19,496 nucleotides of DNA from JAFAGX01 sp035501575 (GTDB lineage: Bacteria > Acidobacteriota > Terriglobia > Terriglobales > Acidobacteriaceae), in NCBI GenBank assembly GCA_035501575.1, contig DATJVZ010000018.1:1-19496 (forward strand). The letters are read 5' to 3'. Made by a program: the position numbers and the translations under genes. Positions 7,637-15,209 of the stretch are shown piece after piece. The notes under the pieces are model-generated. The model had not been told where the DNA came from. It made no database searches and saw only the letters and a list, made by a program, of their open reading frames with translations. How positions within the stretch are numbered: position 1 is the stretch's first letter; the number at the start of each line of letters is the position of its first letter.

Positions 7637-7678
7637 GGCAAGGTAGAATCATCTCGAATTACAGAGGGTAGGTCGCTT

Positions 7679-8014
7679 ATGGCGCTCTCTCGGAACGGCG
7701 AGCATAAGAGGCTATACGCTCAAGCTATGACTGCCGCGCTGGTGCTATCAGCAATTTTGCTGGCACGAAGCACCCCACCCAATTTTCCGCCCGCGCCATG
7801 GGCAAATTCCTCGATTCGTGCGATCACGCATCACGATCAGCGACCGCGATTTGAGCATAATCGAGCCCAGTGGAGTAATCCGGAAAGTACGTTCCAGTCC
7901 GTTCTTCCTGCTCTCGAGTCTCGGCACGTAGCTGCCACGTTGCAGTCGTCTTTCACTGTTCAAGCCAAGGGCCGGCATTACAACCGACCACCTCCACTAG
8001 GGTCCCTAGGCTAG
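7679..8014 (+). CDS. Hypothetical protein with N-terminal membrane anchor or signal
   Basis: A 111-residue product from ATG 7679, with AGAGGGTAGG upstream. After a basic start it has one hydrophobic stretch (about residues 14-30, AQAMTAALVLSAILLA) that is a signal peptide or anchor. The remainder is polar and low in predicted structure: Pro-rich PPNFPPAPW, then AITHHDQRPRFEHNRAQW, and a tail KGRHYNRPPPLGSLG. I recall similar short Acidobacteriota proteins with the 'HDQRP-F---QW' and 'KG-H-NRPPP' blocks and no known function. A periplasmic location is inferred. No enzyme motif is visible. Confidence 0.65.
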   Translation: MALSRNGEHKRLYAQAMTAALVLSAILLARSTPPNFPPAPWANSSIRAITHHDQRPRFEHNRAQWSNPESTFQSVLPALESRHVAATLQSSFTVQAKGRHYNRPPPLGSLG

Positions 8015-8157
8015 CTCTGGCGTCTTCGATAACGAGGTGATTCACCGGAAACTCATTCATCTTGCATCGCTTGTAAGATGACCTCGCTGAACCTCGACGG
8101 ATATAGGTTGCTAAGACTACTGAGACGCGTCAGTCGATCTCGAGGAGGTGGTTTTCC

Positions 8158-8907
8158 ATGAAATGCATAGCGGTAGCGACGTTCCTATTCTTTGCCGCGG
8201 CGTCATTCGCTCAGAACATGATTCCTAACGGTACGATCTTGCCGGTCAGGCTGAACTCTTCCCTGAACTCCAAAAAAGGCAAAGTAGGGCAAGAAATTAA
8301 CGGCACCCTGGCGCAGGATGTTCCTTTGGCGTCGGGCTCCAAGATCCGAGCCGGTGCAAAACTCGTGGGACACATCCTCGCCGTGGCTGGCGATGGCAAG
8401 GCTACAGGAACAAAACTTGCGTTCCGGTTCGACATGCTCGAAACCGCCGGGCGGTCAATATCCCTCACTACCGACCTTCGGGCTATAGCCTCCATGATGG
8501 AAGTCCACGAAGCGCAGCTGCCCCAATCGGGACCCGACCGTGGAACCTCGGAAACTGCCTGGGCCACGCAGCAAGTCGGCAACGAGGTCGTCTACCATGG
8601 AGGTTGGTCGGTTACGAATGGCCCTGAGGTTGTCGGGAAGTCGCTGCTATCCGGTGGCGTCTTGGCGCAGGTCCGGTCTCATCCATGGACCCCATGCCGC
8701 GGCGAACTCGACAACAATGATCAGCCCCAAGCTTTTTGGGTTTTCGCGTCGGATGCATGCGGAACCTACGGTTTCGCGGACTTAACCATTGCGCATGCGG
8801 GGCGAACCGAGCCTGTAGGGCAGATCGTCCTCGCTGCAGAGAAAGGAAATATCGATGTTCGCGGGGGCAGTGGAATGCTATTGCGTGTTATCGGCAGCAG
8901 ACCGTGA
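8158..8907 (+). CDS. Secreted hypothetical protein, TrbI/VirB10-like N-terminal pattern
   Basis: A 249-residue protein from ATG 8158 with a strong GAGGAGG upstream. Residues 1-18 are a clean signal peptide (MKCIAVATFLFFAAASFA). The mature start 'MIPNGTILPVRLNSSLNSKKGKVGQEINGTL' and the following SGSKIRAGAKLVGHI resemble the 'IP-GT-IP-RL---L-S' and 'IP-GS-L-G' blocks of the TrbI/VirB10 barrel. Acidobacteriota have many stand-alone secreted proteins of this kind outside any conjugation locus, and there are no other type IV secretion genes here. The C-terminal half (about 145-249) has two Cys (in PWTPCRGEL and SDACGTYGF) that could form a disulfide. The role is unknown. The gene is monocistronic as far as can be seen. 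Confidence 0.75.
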   Translation: MKCIAVATFLFFAAASFAQNMIPNGTILPVRLNSSLNSKKGKVGQEINGTLAQDVPLASGSKIRAGAKLVGHILAVAGDGKATGTKLAFRFDMLETAGRSISLTTDLRAIASMMEVHEAQLPQSGPDRGTSETAWATQQVGNEVVYHGGWSVTNGPEVVGKSLLSGGVLAQVRSHPWTPCRGELDNNDQPQAFWVFASDACGTYGFADLTIAHAGRTEPVGQIVLAAEKGNIDVRGGSGMLLRVIGSRP

Positions 8908-9180
8908 GTTAAATCTGCTGCAATCCTGCTGAAATAGTCAACGCTGGCGAAGGCGAATGCTCGAGGCGGGCGTAGGCATGACCCGCCGGCCTCGCAGTTT
9001 GGATGGTAGTCATTACCCGAGGGGCCAAAGTCGAACGTCTGGACAACCAAGGACCTGAGGATCAAGGTATCGGTCGGTAACGCCGGGTTGGTGACCTGGC
9101 CTAAGGAAGCGCCACTCTAGCACTACCGGCGGACTAGCTTTGAATCATTGCAGATTCCCATTGTGCTATAACTCTCCGAG
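8908..9180. other. Intergenic, no gene recognised
   Basis: About 270 bases between the secreted protein and the protease. I saw no tRNA, hairpin terminator or credible reading frame. TATAAC at 9167-9172 near its end is a possible -10 element for the protease gene, but no good -35 lies 16-18 bases before it. Confidence 0.4.
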
Positions 9181-9224
9181 ATGGCGAATGCAAACCAGGG
9201 ATCGTTCCACCTATTTCGTTTGGC

Positions 9225-10100
9225 GTGGATGTATTTCTGCATTGGTCGTGGTTTCTCGTAGCCATCTTCGAAATCAATTTCCGCTCGGGACGTTACTCCT
9301 CCTTCACTTGGAATGTGATTGAGTATCTGTTGCTGTTTCTGATCGTGCTCCTGCATGAGTTTGGTCACGCGCTAGCCTGCCGTCAAGTGGGCGGAGTGGC
9401 AAACCGGATCGTGCTCTGGCCGCTGGGCGGTGTAGCATTCGTGAACCCGCCTCCCCGCCCGGGCGCTACCCTCTGGAGCATCGCGGCAGGGCCGCTGGTC
9501 AACGTTGTGTTCCTGGCGGTGTTAAAGGTTATCGATTTGTCGAGCCAATCGTTCGGGTGGGCGCCGCAAGACTTGGCCGATGTCTATCGACTGCTGCAGG
9601 CGATCTGGGTCATCAATCTGGGCCTCCTGGGATTCAACCTGCTGCCCATCTATCCTCTGGACGGCGGCCAGATTCTTCGCTCTTTGCTCTGGTTTGTGCT
9701 CGGACGCGCCCGCAGCTTGATGGTGACCACGATCATCGGCTTTGTGGGTGTGGCCGGCTTCATCGTCATCGCCATATGGTCACGTTCGCTCTGGCTCGGC
9801 GCAATTGCCGCCTTCATGCTCTTGAATTGTTGGGGTGGGCTGCGACACGCGCAGGCATTGTCACGCTTGGCGAGGCTGCCGCGCCGCGAGGGATTTGCCT
9901 GCCCGAGCTGCAAGGCCGCCCCGCCTGTTGGGGAGAACTGGAAGTGCGGGCGGTGCCGGCGGACATTCGACAGCTTCCAGACCCAGGCCACTTGCCCGCA
10001 CTGTGCCGCCCAGTTTCCGGTGACGCAGTGCTTGGAGTGCGGCGCCGCCTATCCCATGGGTCAATGGATAGTTCCAGCTTTTTGCCCGGTGAATCCATAG
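9225..10100 (+). CDS. Site-2 protease family (M50) metalloprotease with CXXC tail
   Basis: A 291-residue membrane protein. It has the zinc motif H44-E45-F-G-H48 inside a hydrophobic helix, 'PLGGVAFVNPPPRPGATLWSI' with 'AAGPLVN', and the third-ligand motif N138-LLPIYPLDGG with Asp146, as in SpoIVFB-like intramembrane proteases. Further membrane helices run to about residue 200. The cytosolic tail carries four CXXC pairs (C226/C229, C241/C244, C257/C260, C269/C272), probably two zinc ribbons. The GTG at 9225 is the first start in this frame and has no ribosome site. The family's usual N-terminal residues (GSFHLFRLA, before the G-V-D-V-F-L-H-W block) are encoded just upstream from ATG 9181, but in another frame. 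A small deletion near 9222 is therefore likely, whether real or a sequence error. The substrate is unknown. Confidence 0.88.
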   Translation: MDVFLHWSWFLVAIFEINFRSGRYSSFTWNVIEYLLLFLIVLLHEFGHALACRQVGGVANRIVLWPLGGVAFVNPPPRPGATLWSIAAGPLVNVVFLAVLKVIDLSSQSFGWAPQDLADVYRLLQAIWVINLGLLGFNLLPIYPLDGGQILRSLLWFVLGRARSLMVTTIIGFVGVAGFIVIAIWSRSLWLGAIAAFMLLNCWGGLRHAQALSRLARLPRREGFACPSCKAAPPVGENWKCGRCRRTFDSFQTQATCPHCAAQFPVTQCLECGAAYPMGQWIVPAFCPVNP

Positions 10101-10149
10101 GGGTGTACCACCGTTAAGCCGGGGAGCCGGGACCGAACGGCTGGGGCGC

Positions 10150-10902
10150 TCAATACTTGACGATAGCAGCGAAGGACTTGGGATCGAGACTGGCGCTGCC
10201 AACCAGAGCTCCGTCGATCTCTTCTTCAGACATCAAAGCCGTCGCGTTCTGGGGTTTGACCGATCCTCCGTAGAGAATGCGAAGATGGTCGGCGAATTCC
10301 TGGCCGAAGTGCTTGGCAGCTTCGGCACGAATCAAACCGTGAGCTTCAGACGCCACCCGTGGCGTGGCCGTCTTTCCCGTACCGATCGCCCAGACGGGCT
10401 CGTAAGCGATCACCAGCTTGGCGGCCTTCTTGGCCGAAACTTTATTAAAGGCGCGCGTGCACTGGCGCCGCAAGACGTCCTCGGTCAGGCCGGCTTCGCG
10501 TTCTTCGAGCACTTCGCCCACGCACAATATGGGAGTAAGACTGGTTTCGAGCACCGCCTTGAGGCGAAGGTTAACGGTATCATCGGTTTCCCCGAAATAC
10601 TGACGTCGTTCCGAGTGGCCGACGATCACGTGGGTGCAGCCAAGAGCCAGCAACATGGGCGCGGAAATCTCCCCCGTGAACGCACCCTCTTTCTCCCAGT
10701 GAACATTCTGGGCCCCAATGTCGACGTTCGTCCCCCGGGCGGACTCGAGTGCCGCCTCCAGATCCGGGCACGGAGCGCACACGACAATTTCGTCGCGATC
10801 ATGATCGCGGACGAGAGGGAGAAAGACGGTGAAGAAGGCGCGAGTCTGCTCCGGTGTTTTGTACATCTTCCAGTTTGCGGCAATGACTTTCTTGCGTTGC
10901 AT
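10150..10902 (-). CDS. tpiA: Triosephosphate isomerase
   Basis: Interconverts dihydroxyacetone phosphate and glyceraldehyde 3-phosphate in the cytosol. The 250 residues match the normal family length. Catalytic residues are all present: N10 and K12 in AANWKMYK, H96 in VIVGHSERR, and E168 in IAYEPVWAIGTGK. The phosphate-binding YGGSVKPQNA (211-220) and a GALVGSASL ending are also present. ATG 10902 is chosen because the TIM N-terminus (QRKKVIAANWK) starts there and GAGGGA lies just upstream; the frame extends ten codons further without support. It is last in the minus-strand run pgk - macro protein - tpiA, 99 bases after the macro gene, with no terminator seen between. Cotranscription is likely. 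Confidence 0.98.
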   Translation of the reverse strand: MQRKKVIAANWKMYKTPEQTRAFFTVFLPLVRDHDRDEIVVCAPCPDLEAALESARGTNVDIGAQNVHWEKEGAFTGEISAPMLLALGCTHVIVGHSERRQYFGETDDTVNLRLKAVLETSLTPILCVGEVLEEREAGLTEDVLRRQCTRAFNKVSAKKAAKLVIAYEPVWAIGTGKTATPRVASEAHGLIRAEAAKHFGQEFADHLRILYGGSVKPQNATALMSEEEIDGALVGSASLDPKSFAAIVKY

Positions 10903-11001
10903 AAGGTCCCTCGCGCGACCATCCTTGACCACAGAAAATGCAGCGACGTCACAAGCTTGAGATCGACTTGGTTCGATCAGGAATGCGAAGCGTGGTCTTT
11001 T

Positions 11002-11610
11002 TCAAATTGCTCTTCTTTCGGTCCGGTAGGGCGACCCTTGGAAGGCTTCCTCTAAGGCTTCCGCCGCTGTTTCATACGCCTTTAATGTCGCAAGATCAAA
11101 GAGGACAAACCGAACCCGGGTGAGGTGGGTCGTCGAACGCAGCGCGTCGGCAACCGCGGACACAGCGACCCGGGCAGCGTCGGCCACCGGATAGCCGTAG
11201 GCACCGGTCGAGATGGCAGGGAAGGCTAGAGAGTCCAAGGCATGCTCGTCGGCCAAGCGGATGGACTCGCGATGGCAGCTGGCTAGAGTCTCCGCTTCAC
11301 CGCGTTGCCCTCCGGAATAGATCGGACCCACGGTATGGATCACGTACCGGGCGGGCAGACGCCCTCCCGTGGTGATGACAGCCTTTCCTGCAGGTAAACG
11401 CCCAATCTCGGCGACAATGCGTTGGCAGGCGGCGAGAATCGCGGGGCCGCCGGCACGGTGGATCGCTCCGTCGACTCCGCCGCCTCCCAGAAGCGAAGAG
11501 TTAGCCGCGTTCACGATGGCGCCGGAGGTCTCCCTGGTGATGTCCCCAGGCCCCCGAAATTCAACCGCTTTTCTGGGGTCGACGAGAAGCCGAAGCGCGA
11601 GCTCGCTCAC
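11002..11610 (-). CDS. Macro-domain protein, ADP-ribose / O-acetyl-ADP-ribose hydrolase type
   Basis: A 202-residue single-domain protein of the MacroD/YmdB class. Motifs: G22-D-I for adenine contact, N34-A-A-N37, the loop G42-GGGVDGAIH51, and the phosphate loop S134-TGAYGYP141. These match the residues that in family members remove ADP-ribose from proteins or deacetylate O-acetyl-ADP-ribose. The start is GTG 11608-11610, preceded by GGAGGAGA. It begins only 19 bases after the pgk stop, so it is almost certainly cotranscribed with pgk and upstream of tpiA. The extra C-terminal helix (about 175-202, TAAEALEEAF then basic residues) is unremarkable. Whether it acts on a glycolytic enzyme or on NAD-derived metabolites cannot be told from sequence. 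Confidence 0.93.
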   Translation of the reverse strand: MSELALRLLVDPRKAVEFRGPGDITRETSGAIVNAANSSLLGGGGVDGAIHRAGGPAILAACQRIVAEIGRLPAGKAVITTGGRLPARYVIHTVGPIYSGGQRGEAETLASCHRESIRLADEHALDSLAFPAISTGAYGYPVADAARVAVSAVADALRSTTHLTRVRFVLFDLATLKAYETAAEALEEAFQGSPYRTERRAI

Positions 11611-11629
11611 AAAGGTGTCTCCTCCGCAA

Positions 11630-12841
11630 TCACTTCTTGTCAGTCAGCGCCTCCACACCGGGAAGTTTCTTGCCTTCCAGGAATTCGAGCGAGGCGCCGC
11701 CGCCAGTGGAAATATGCGTGATCTTGTCGCTTACCCCCGCGGCGTGGACGGCGGCGACCGAGTCGCCGCCCCCCACAATCGAAATGGCGCCGGCATTCTC
11801 GGCCACGGCCTGAGCCATTTTGAAGGTTCCTTTGGAGAAAGCCGGGATCTCGAAGACACCCATGGGCCCGTTCCAGACAATGGTGCGGGCGCGCGAGATC
11901 TCCTCGGCAAACTCCTCGATGGTTTGCGGCCCGATGTCGAGGCCCATCATATCGGCTGGGATCGGCTGACCGCGGTTGACGGCATGAGCCGTGGCGTTGG
12001 CGTTTATGCTGTCGGCGACAACATGGTCGACCGGCAGCAGGAGCTTCACGCCGCGCTGTTTGGCATCTTCGAGAATCTGACGGGCGAGATCGAGCTTGTC
12101 ATCCTCTACCCGCGATTTTCCGATCCCTATGCCTTGCGCTTTCAAAAAGGTGTACGCCATGGCGCCGCCGATGATCAAAACATTGACCTTCAGCAGCAGG
12201 TTTCGAATCACTTCGATCTTGTCGCTCGCCTTGGCCCCTCCCAAGATGGCGACAAAAGGCTCTTCGGGATGCTGCAGGGCCTGGCCAAGGTACTGGAGCT
12301 CTTTTTCCATCAGCAAGCCGGCTGCAGATTTCTGCACGAACTTGGTGATTCCGACGGTGGAGGCATGGGCGCGGTGGGCTGCGCCAAAGGCATCGTTGAC
12401 ATAGTAGTCGGCGAGGCTGGCAAGTTGCTTTGAAAACTTTGGGTCGTTAGCTTCCTCTTGCGGATGAAAGCGCAGATTCTCGAGTAACAAGGCTTGGCCT
12501 TTCTCGAGCTTGCCGGCCATCTCTTCGGCTTCAATGCCGACGCAATCAGGACAGAAGCCGACGTTCTCGCCCCTCGCCAGCTCCTTGTCGAGCAGCATGC
12601 GCAGGCGTTCAGCCACCGTCTTGAGACTCATCTTGGGGTTCGGTTTGCCCTTGGGACGGCCGAGATGCGAGGCCAGAATGAGGCGAGCCCCATGGCGCAA
12701 GGCGTATTCGATCGTAGGCAGGGTCTCGCGGATGCGGGTGTCGTCCATGACCCGCCCGTCCTCGAGTGGAACATTGAAATCCACGCGCATGAAGACACGG
12801 TGACCGTTGACAGGAAGATCGCGAATGGACAACTTGGACAT
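11630..12841 (-). CDS. pgk: Phosphoglycerate kinase
   Basis: Transfers phosphate from 1,3-bisphosphoglycerate to ADP. The 403 residues are the usual bacterial length. Substrate side: RVDFNVPLEDGRV (19-31), SHLGRPKGK (58-66) and LENLRFHPQEE (120-130). Hinge and nucleotide side: GGAKASDKI (201-209), WNGPMGVFE (323-331), GGGDSVAAV (357-365) and STGGGASLEFLEGKKLPG (378-395). ATG 12841 has GAGGAAGG with 5-base spacing upstream; an in-frame extension to 12928 is not part of the family. It is the first gene of a tight minus-strand run (pgk, macro protein 19 bases later, tpiA). It is separated from gap by about 200 bases that include a terminator for gap. Confidence 0.98.
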   Translation of the reverse strand: MSKLSIRDLPVNGHRVFMRVDFNVPLEDGRVMDDTRIRETLPTIEYALRHGARLILASHLGRPKGKPNPKMSLKTVAERLRMLLDKELARGENVGFCPDCVGIEAEEMAGKLEKGQALLLENLRFHPQEEANDPKFSKQLASLADYYVNDAFGAAHRAHASTVGITKFVQKSAAGLLMEKELQYLGQALQHPEEPFVAILGGAKASDKIEVIRNLLLKVNVLIIGGAMAYTFLKAQGIGIGKSRVEDDKLDLARQILEDAKQRGVKLLLPVDHVVADSINANATAHAVNRGQPIPADMMGLDIGPQTIEEFAEEISRARTIVWNGPMGVFEIPAFSKGTFKMAQAVAENAGAISIVGGGDSVAAVHAAGVSDKITHISTGGGASLEFLEGKKLPGVEALTDKK

Positions 12842-12983
12842 GGTAACCTTCCTCGGAAAATCGGACCCCTCACCCAGGCTCTGTTCCTCGTCCCAAGAAG
12901 TGGTTAAGCTGGCGACGGGATGACCCACTCATGCCCTGCTGCCAGGCTGCCCGCTTCGATCCGGACGAACCTTGCACCCGCGC

Positions 12984-13012
12984 AAAAAACCCACTTTGAC
13001 AGGGGCAAGTGG
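12984..13012 (-). terminator. Intrinsic terminator after gap
   Basis: On the minus strand, CCACTT (13012-13007) and AAGTGG (12996-12991) form a stem, extendable by a G-C pair with one bulged base. After one G there is a run of six T (12989-12984). It begins about 30 bases past the gap stop and should end or attenuate gap transcription before pgk. Confidence 0.65.
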
Positions 13013-13042
13013 TCTTCGCGACAGCTGCAAGAGTGTTCTCGA

Positions 13043-14053
13043 TTACAGGCCCTTCTTGCCGATAAACTCGATTAGGTCACGAACTCGGCAGGAATAGCCC
13101 CACTCATTGTCATACCAGGAAACCACCTTTACTAGGTTGCCCCCAACCACCATGGTCAAAGGCGAATCCACAATTGAGGAACGCGAATCTCCGCGGAAAT
13201 CTGCCGAGACAAGCTCATGCTCTTCATATCCCAGATATCCCGTGAGAGGACCTTGCTCAGAGGCCTTCTTCAAGGCAGCATTGACCTCCTCCTTGGACGT
13301 TTTTTTTTCCACCATCGCCACCAGATCGACGATCGAAACATCGGGCGTGGGGACACGGACGGCGAAGCCATCGAGTTTCCCCGCCATCTCCGGAATGACC
13401 AGCTTCAATGCCTTGGCCGCCCCTGTGGAGGTCGGAATCATGGAGAGCGCGGCCGCCCGGGCACGGCGCAAATCCTTGTGGGGGAAGTCGAGAATGACTT
13501 GGTCGTTCGTATAGGAGTGAATGGTTGTCATCGTCCCGCTGACGATCTTGAAATTGTCGTGAATCACCTTGGTGATCGGTGCCAGACAGTTCGTGGTGCA
13601 GGACGCATTGGAAATGACATGATGTTTAGCAGGATCGTACACCTCATGATTCACGCCGAGGACCAGCGTCACGTCTTCATTCGTGGCGGGGGCGGAAATA
13701 ATGACCTTCCTGACGGGACCGCGCAGGTGCTTTTTGGCATCTTCGGCTTTGGTGAATCGCCCCGTAGATTCGACGACCACCTGGGCTCCAACCGATTCCC
13801 AGGGAAGTTTGGCCGGGTCTTTTTCGGCGAAAACTTTGATATTGCGGCCGTCGACCTGAATGCAATCCGTTCCCGCGCTGATCTTTTGCGGCAGATTGCC
13901 GAGAATGGAATCGTATTTGAGAAGATGCGCCAAGGTTTTCGGATCCGTAAGATCATTGACCGCAACAAAATCCAGGTTCGAATCGTTGAGGGACGCGCGC
14001 AGGATGTTCCGGCCAATACGTCCGAAACCGTTAATACCAACTTTGATTGCCAT
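13043..14053 (-). CDS. gap: Glyceraldehyde-3-phosphate dehydrogenase, NAD-type
   Basis: Oxidises glyceraldehyde 3-phosphate to 1,3-bisphosphoglycerate with NAD. The 336 residues are the normal size. The Rossmann motif GINGFGRIGR (6-15) is followed by Asp34 in AVNDLTD, the residue that favours NAD over NADP. Catalytic Cys152 sits in SNASCTTNCLAP and His179 in TTIHSYTNDQ; the sulfate/phosphate site STGAAKA (209-215) and the C-terminal WYDNEWGYSCR (313-323) are intact. The start ATG 14053 has GGGAGG 4 bases upstream; the longer frame to 14137 lacks family similarity. It lies upstream of pgk on the same strand but has its own terminator, so the two are probably separate or attenuated units. The Arg/Gly-rich kinase is divergent. 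Confidence 0.98.
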   Translation of the reverse strand: MAIKVGINGFGRIGRNILRASLNDSNLDFVAVNDLTDPKTLAHLLKYDSILGNLPQKISAGTDCIQVDGRNIKVFAEKDPAKLPWESVGAQVVVESTGRFTKAEDAKKHLRGPVRKVIISAPATNEDVTLVLGVNHEVYDPAKHHVISNASCTTNCLAPITKVIHDNFKIVSGTMTTIHSYTNDQVILDFPHKDLRRARAAALSMIPTSTGAAKALKLVIPEMAGKLDGFAVRVPTPDVSIVDLVAMVEKKTSKEEVNAALKKASEQGPLTGYLGYEEHELVSADFRGDSRSSIVDSPLTMVVGGNLVKVVSWYDNEWGYSCRVRDLIEFIGKKGL

Positions 14054-14300
14054 GTTGCCTCCCAAAGGGCGGGGATCAAACAGAATTAGCGTGCGGCAGC
14101 GAAAAAAATGGTAACAGGGAACTGCGGGAAGCAGCAAATGGCAAGCTCAGCCCGATCCGAATCAAACGCGAGACTTGTCCTTCAACCTTATATTCCGGCG
14201 CGGCAAACATGCGGATTAAGGTCGCCAACCAACCGCGGATGGTACGCTACCTGGTACACCCGAATTGCCCGCAAGCCTCTAGGTGTGTTACAAGCCAGAC

Positions 14301-15170
14301 ATGCGCAAATGGATGCGCGAGCGCCTAAAGCGCCGCAAGAAACAGGGAGAGAAGGCCGCGGCGGAGGTTCCGCCCCCCTTACAGCCAACATTTTACGATA
14401 CCCAGCCTGAGGCCCAGCCTCCTGAAGTCGTGGAGCCGGAGCCCGCGCCGACAATCCCGGTCCAGGAGAGGCCAGCGCCCGGACAGCCGCAGCGAAGCGG
14501 AGAGGTGCGCCGGCGACGGCGTCGACGCGGCGGCCGGGGGCGAGGCGGAAGCGGAGTCTCAGGCCAGCCGACGATAGCTGCCAGCAACGCCTCCACCGCG
14601 ACGGGGACGGATACGGCGGAACCCAGCCCTCCGATGGAGGCCGGGTTGCCCGAGCAAACTGACGGGGTTGCCTCGGAGGTGGTTGCGCCGCAAGTACCGC
14701 CCGTATCGCGAGGGACAGTGGTTTTGGCAATTGGTCTGCCCGGTTCAGGAAAAAGCTCTTGGTTTAAGCGCCATAGCGTCAGTCCGCTCTCCAGCGATCT
14801 CCTCCGCGTACTTCTCTTTGACGATGCAGGTGAGCAGCGCTTTCAGGACTTGATTTTTTCCAACCTGCGTTCCATGTTGAAAGCACGGCTGATCGCACGA
14901 CGTCCGATGAATTACGTGGATGCGACCAATCTGACGGCTCACGACCGGCAAGGCTGGATCAAGCTGGCCAAAGACTATGGTTACGATGTGCAGGCGGTTT
15001 TCTTCGATGTGCCGCTCGAAGTCTGCCTGGAGCGTAATCGCAAACGCAACCGTCTGGTCCCAGAGAATGTCATGCGTCGTATGGCGGTCAAGCTGAAGCC
15101 CCCGAGATTTGAAGAGGGATTTTCGAAAATAACGGTGGTGAGGGTGAAGCGCAAAGTGGGCGAGGGTTGA
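14301..15170 (+). CDS. P-loop kinase (AAA_33 / polynucleotide-kinase-like) with disordered RG-rich N-terminus
   Basis: 289 residues from ATG 14301; a GTG six codons earlier (14283) is the alternative, and neither has a good ribosome site. Numbering from that GTG, residues 8-26 are strongly basic. About 27-140 are low-complexity: Pro/Glu-rich, an Arg run followed by RGGRGRGGSG, then Ala/Thr/Ser-rich. The kinase domain begins at TVVLAIGLPGSGKSS (Walker A 151-159), continues with LSSDLLR (the PNK-type Ser-Asp after the P-loop), YVDATNLTAHDR (211-222, Walker-B-like Asp213), VFFDVPLEVCLERNRKRNRLV (lid arginines) and ends near 295. The fold matches small-molecule or polynucleotide 5'-kinases of the AAA_33 group; the substrate is unknown. 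An RNA-binding role of the RG-rich tail is inference. Confidence 0.85.
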   Translation: MRKWMRERLKRRKKQGEKAAAEVPPPLQPTFYDTQPEAQPPEVVEPEPAPTIPVQERPAPGQPQRSGEVRRRRRRRGGRGRGGSGVSGQPTIAASNASTATGTDTAEPSPPMEAGLPEQTDGVASEVVAPQVPPVSRGTVVLAIGLPGSGKSSWFKRHSVSPLSSDLLRVLLFDDAGEQRFQDLIFSNLRSMLKARLIARRPMNYVDATNLTAHDRQGWIKLAKDYGYDVQAVFFDVPLEVCLERNRKRNRLVPENVMRRMAVKLKPPRFEEGFSKITVVRVKRKVGEG

Positions 15171-15175
15171 AATTA

Positions 15176-15193
15176 ACCGAGGTCATTCTCGGT
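15176..15193. terminator. Hairpin between convergent genes
   Basis: ACCGAG (15176-15181) and CTCGGT (15188-15193) form a perfect 6-bp stem with a 6-base loop, placed between the stops of the kinase (plus) and the isochorismatase-family gene (minus). On the minus strand it is followed by TTAATTT. It is a possible two-way terminator. Confidence 0.4.
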
Positions 15194-15209
15194 CCCCGAT
15201 CAGCGATCA

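Noticed and set aside
8158..8907. TrbI/VirB10 component of a conjugation system
   Set aside because: Only an N-terminal pattern is shared, the protein has a signal peptide in place of a membrane anchor, and no other transfer genes are present.
9557..10117. Second plus-strand frame of 186 codons inside the M50 protease
   Set aside because: It is an out-of-frame reading of the protease; the protease frame carries the active-site and CXXC motifs.
11369..12433. Long plus-strand frame of about 350 codons opposite pgk and the macro gene
   Set aside because: It is a mirror of the codon pattern of two certain genes on the minus strand. It has no ribosome site or family motif, and long antisense frames are expected in GC-rich coding DNA.
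13217..14089. Plus-strand frame of about 290 codons opposite gap
   Set aside because: It overlaps an unmistakable GAPDH gene on the other strand; its composition (many His/Arg/Asp) is typical of shadow frames.
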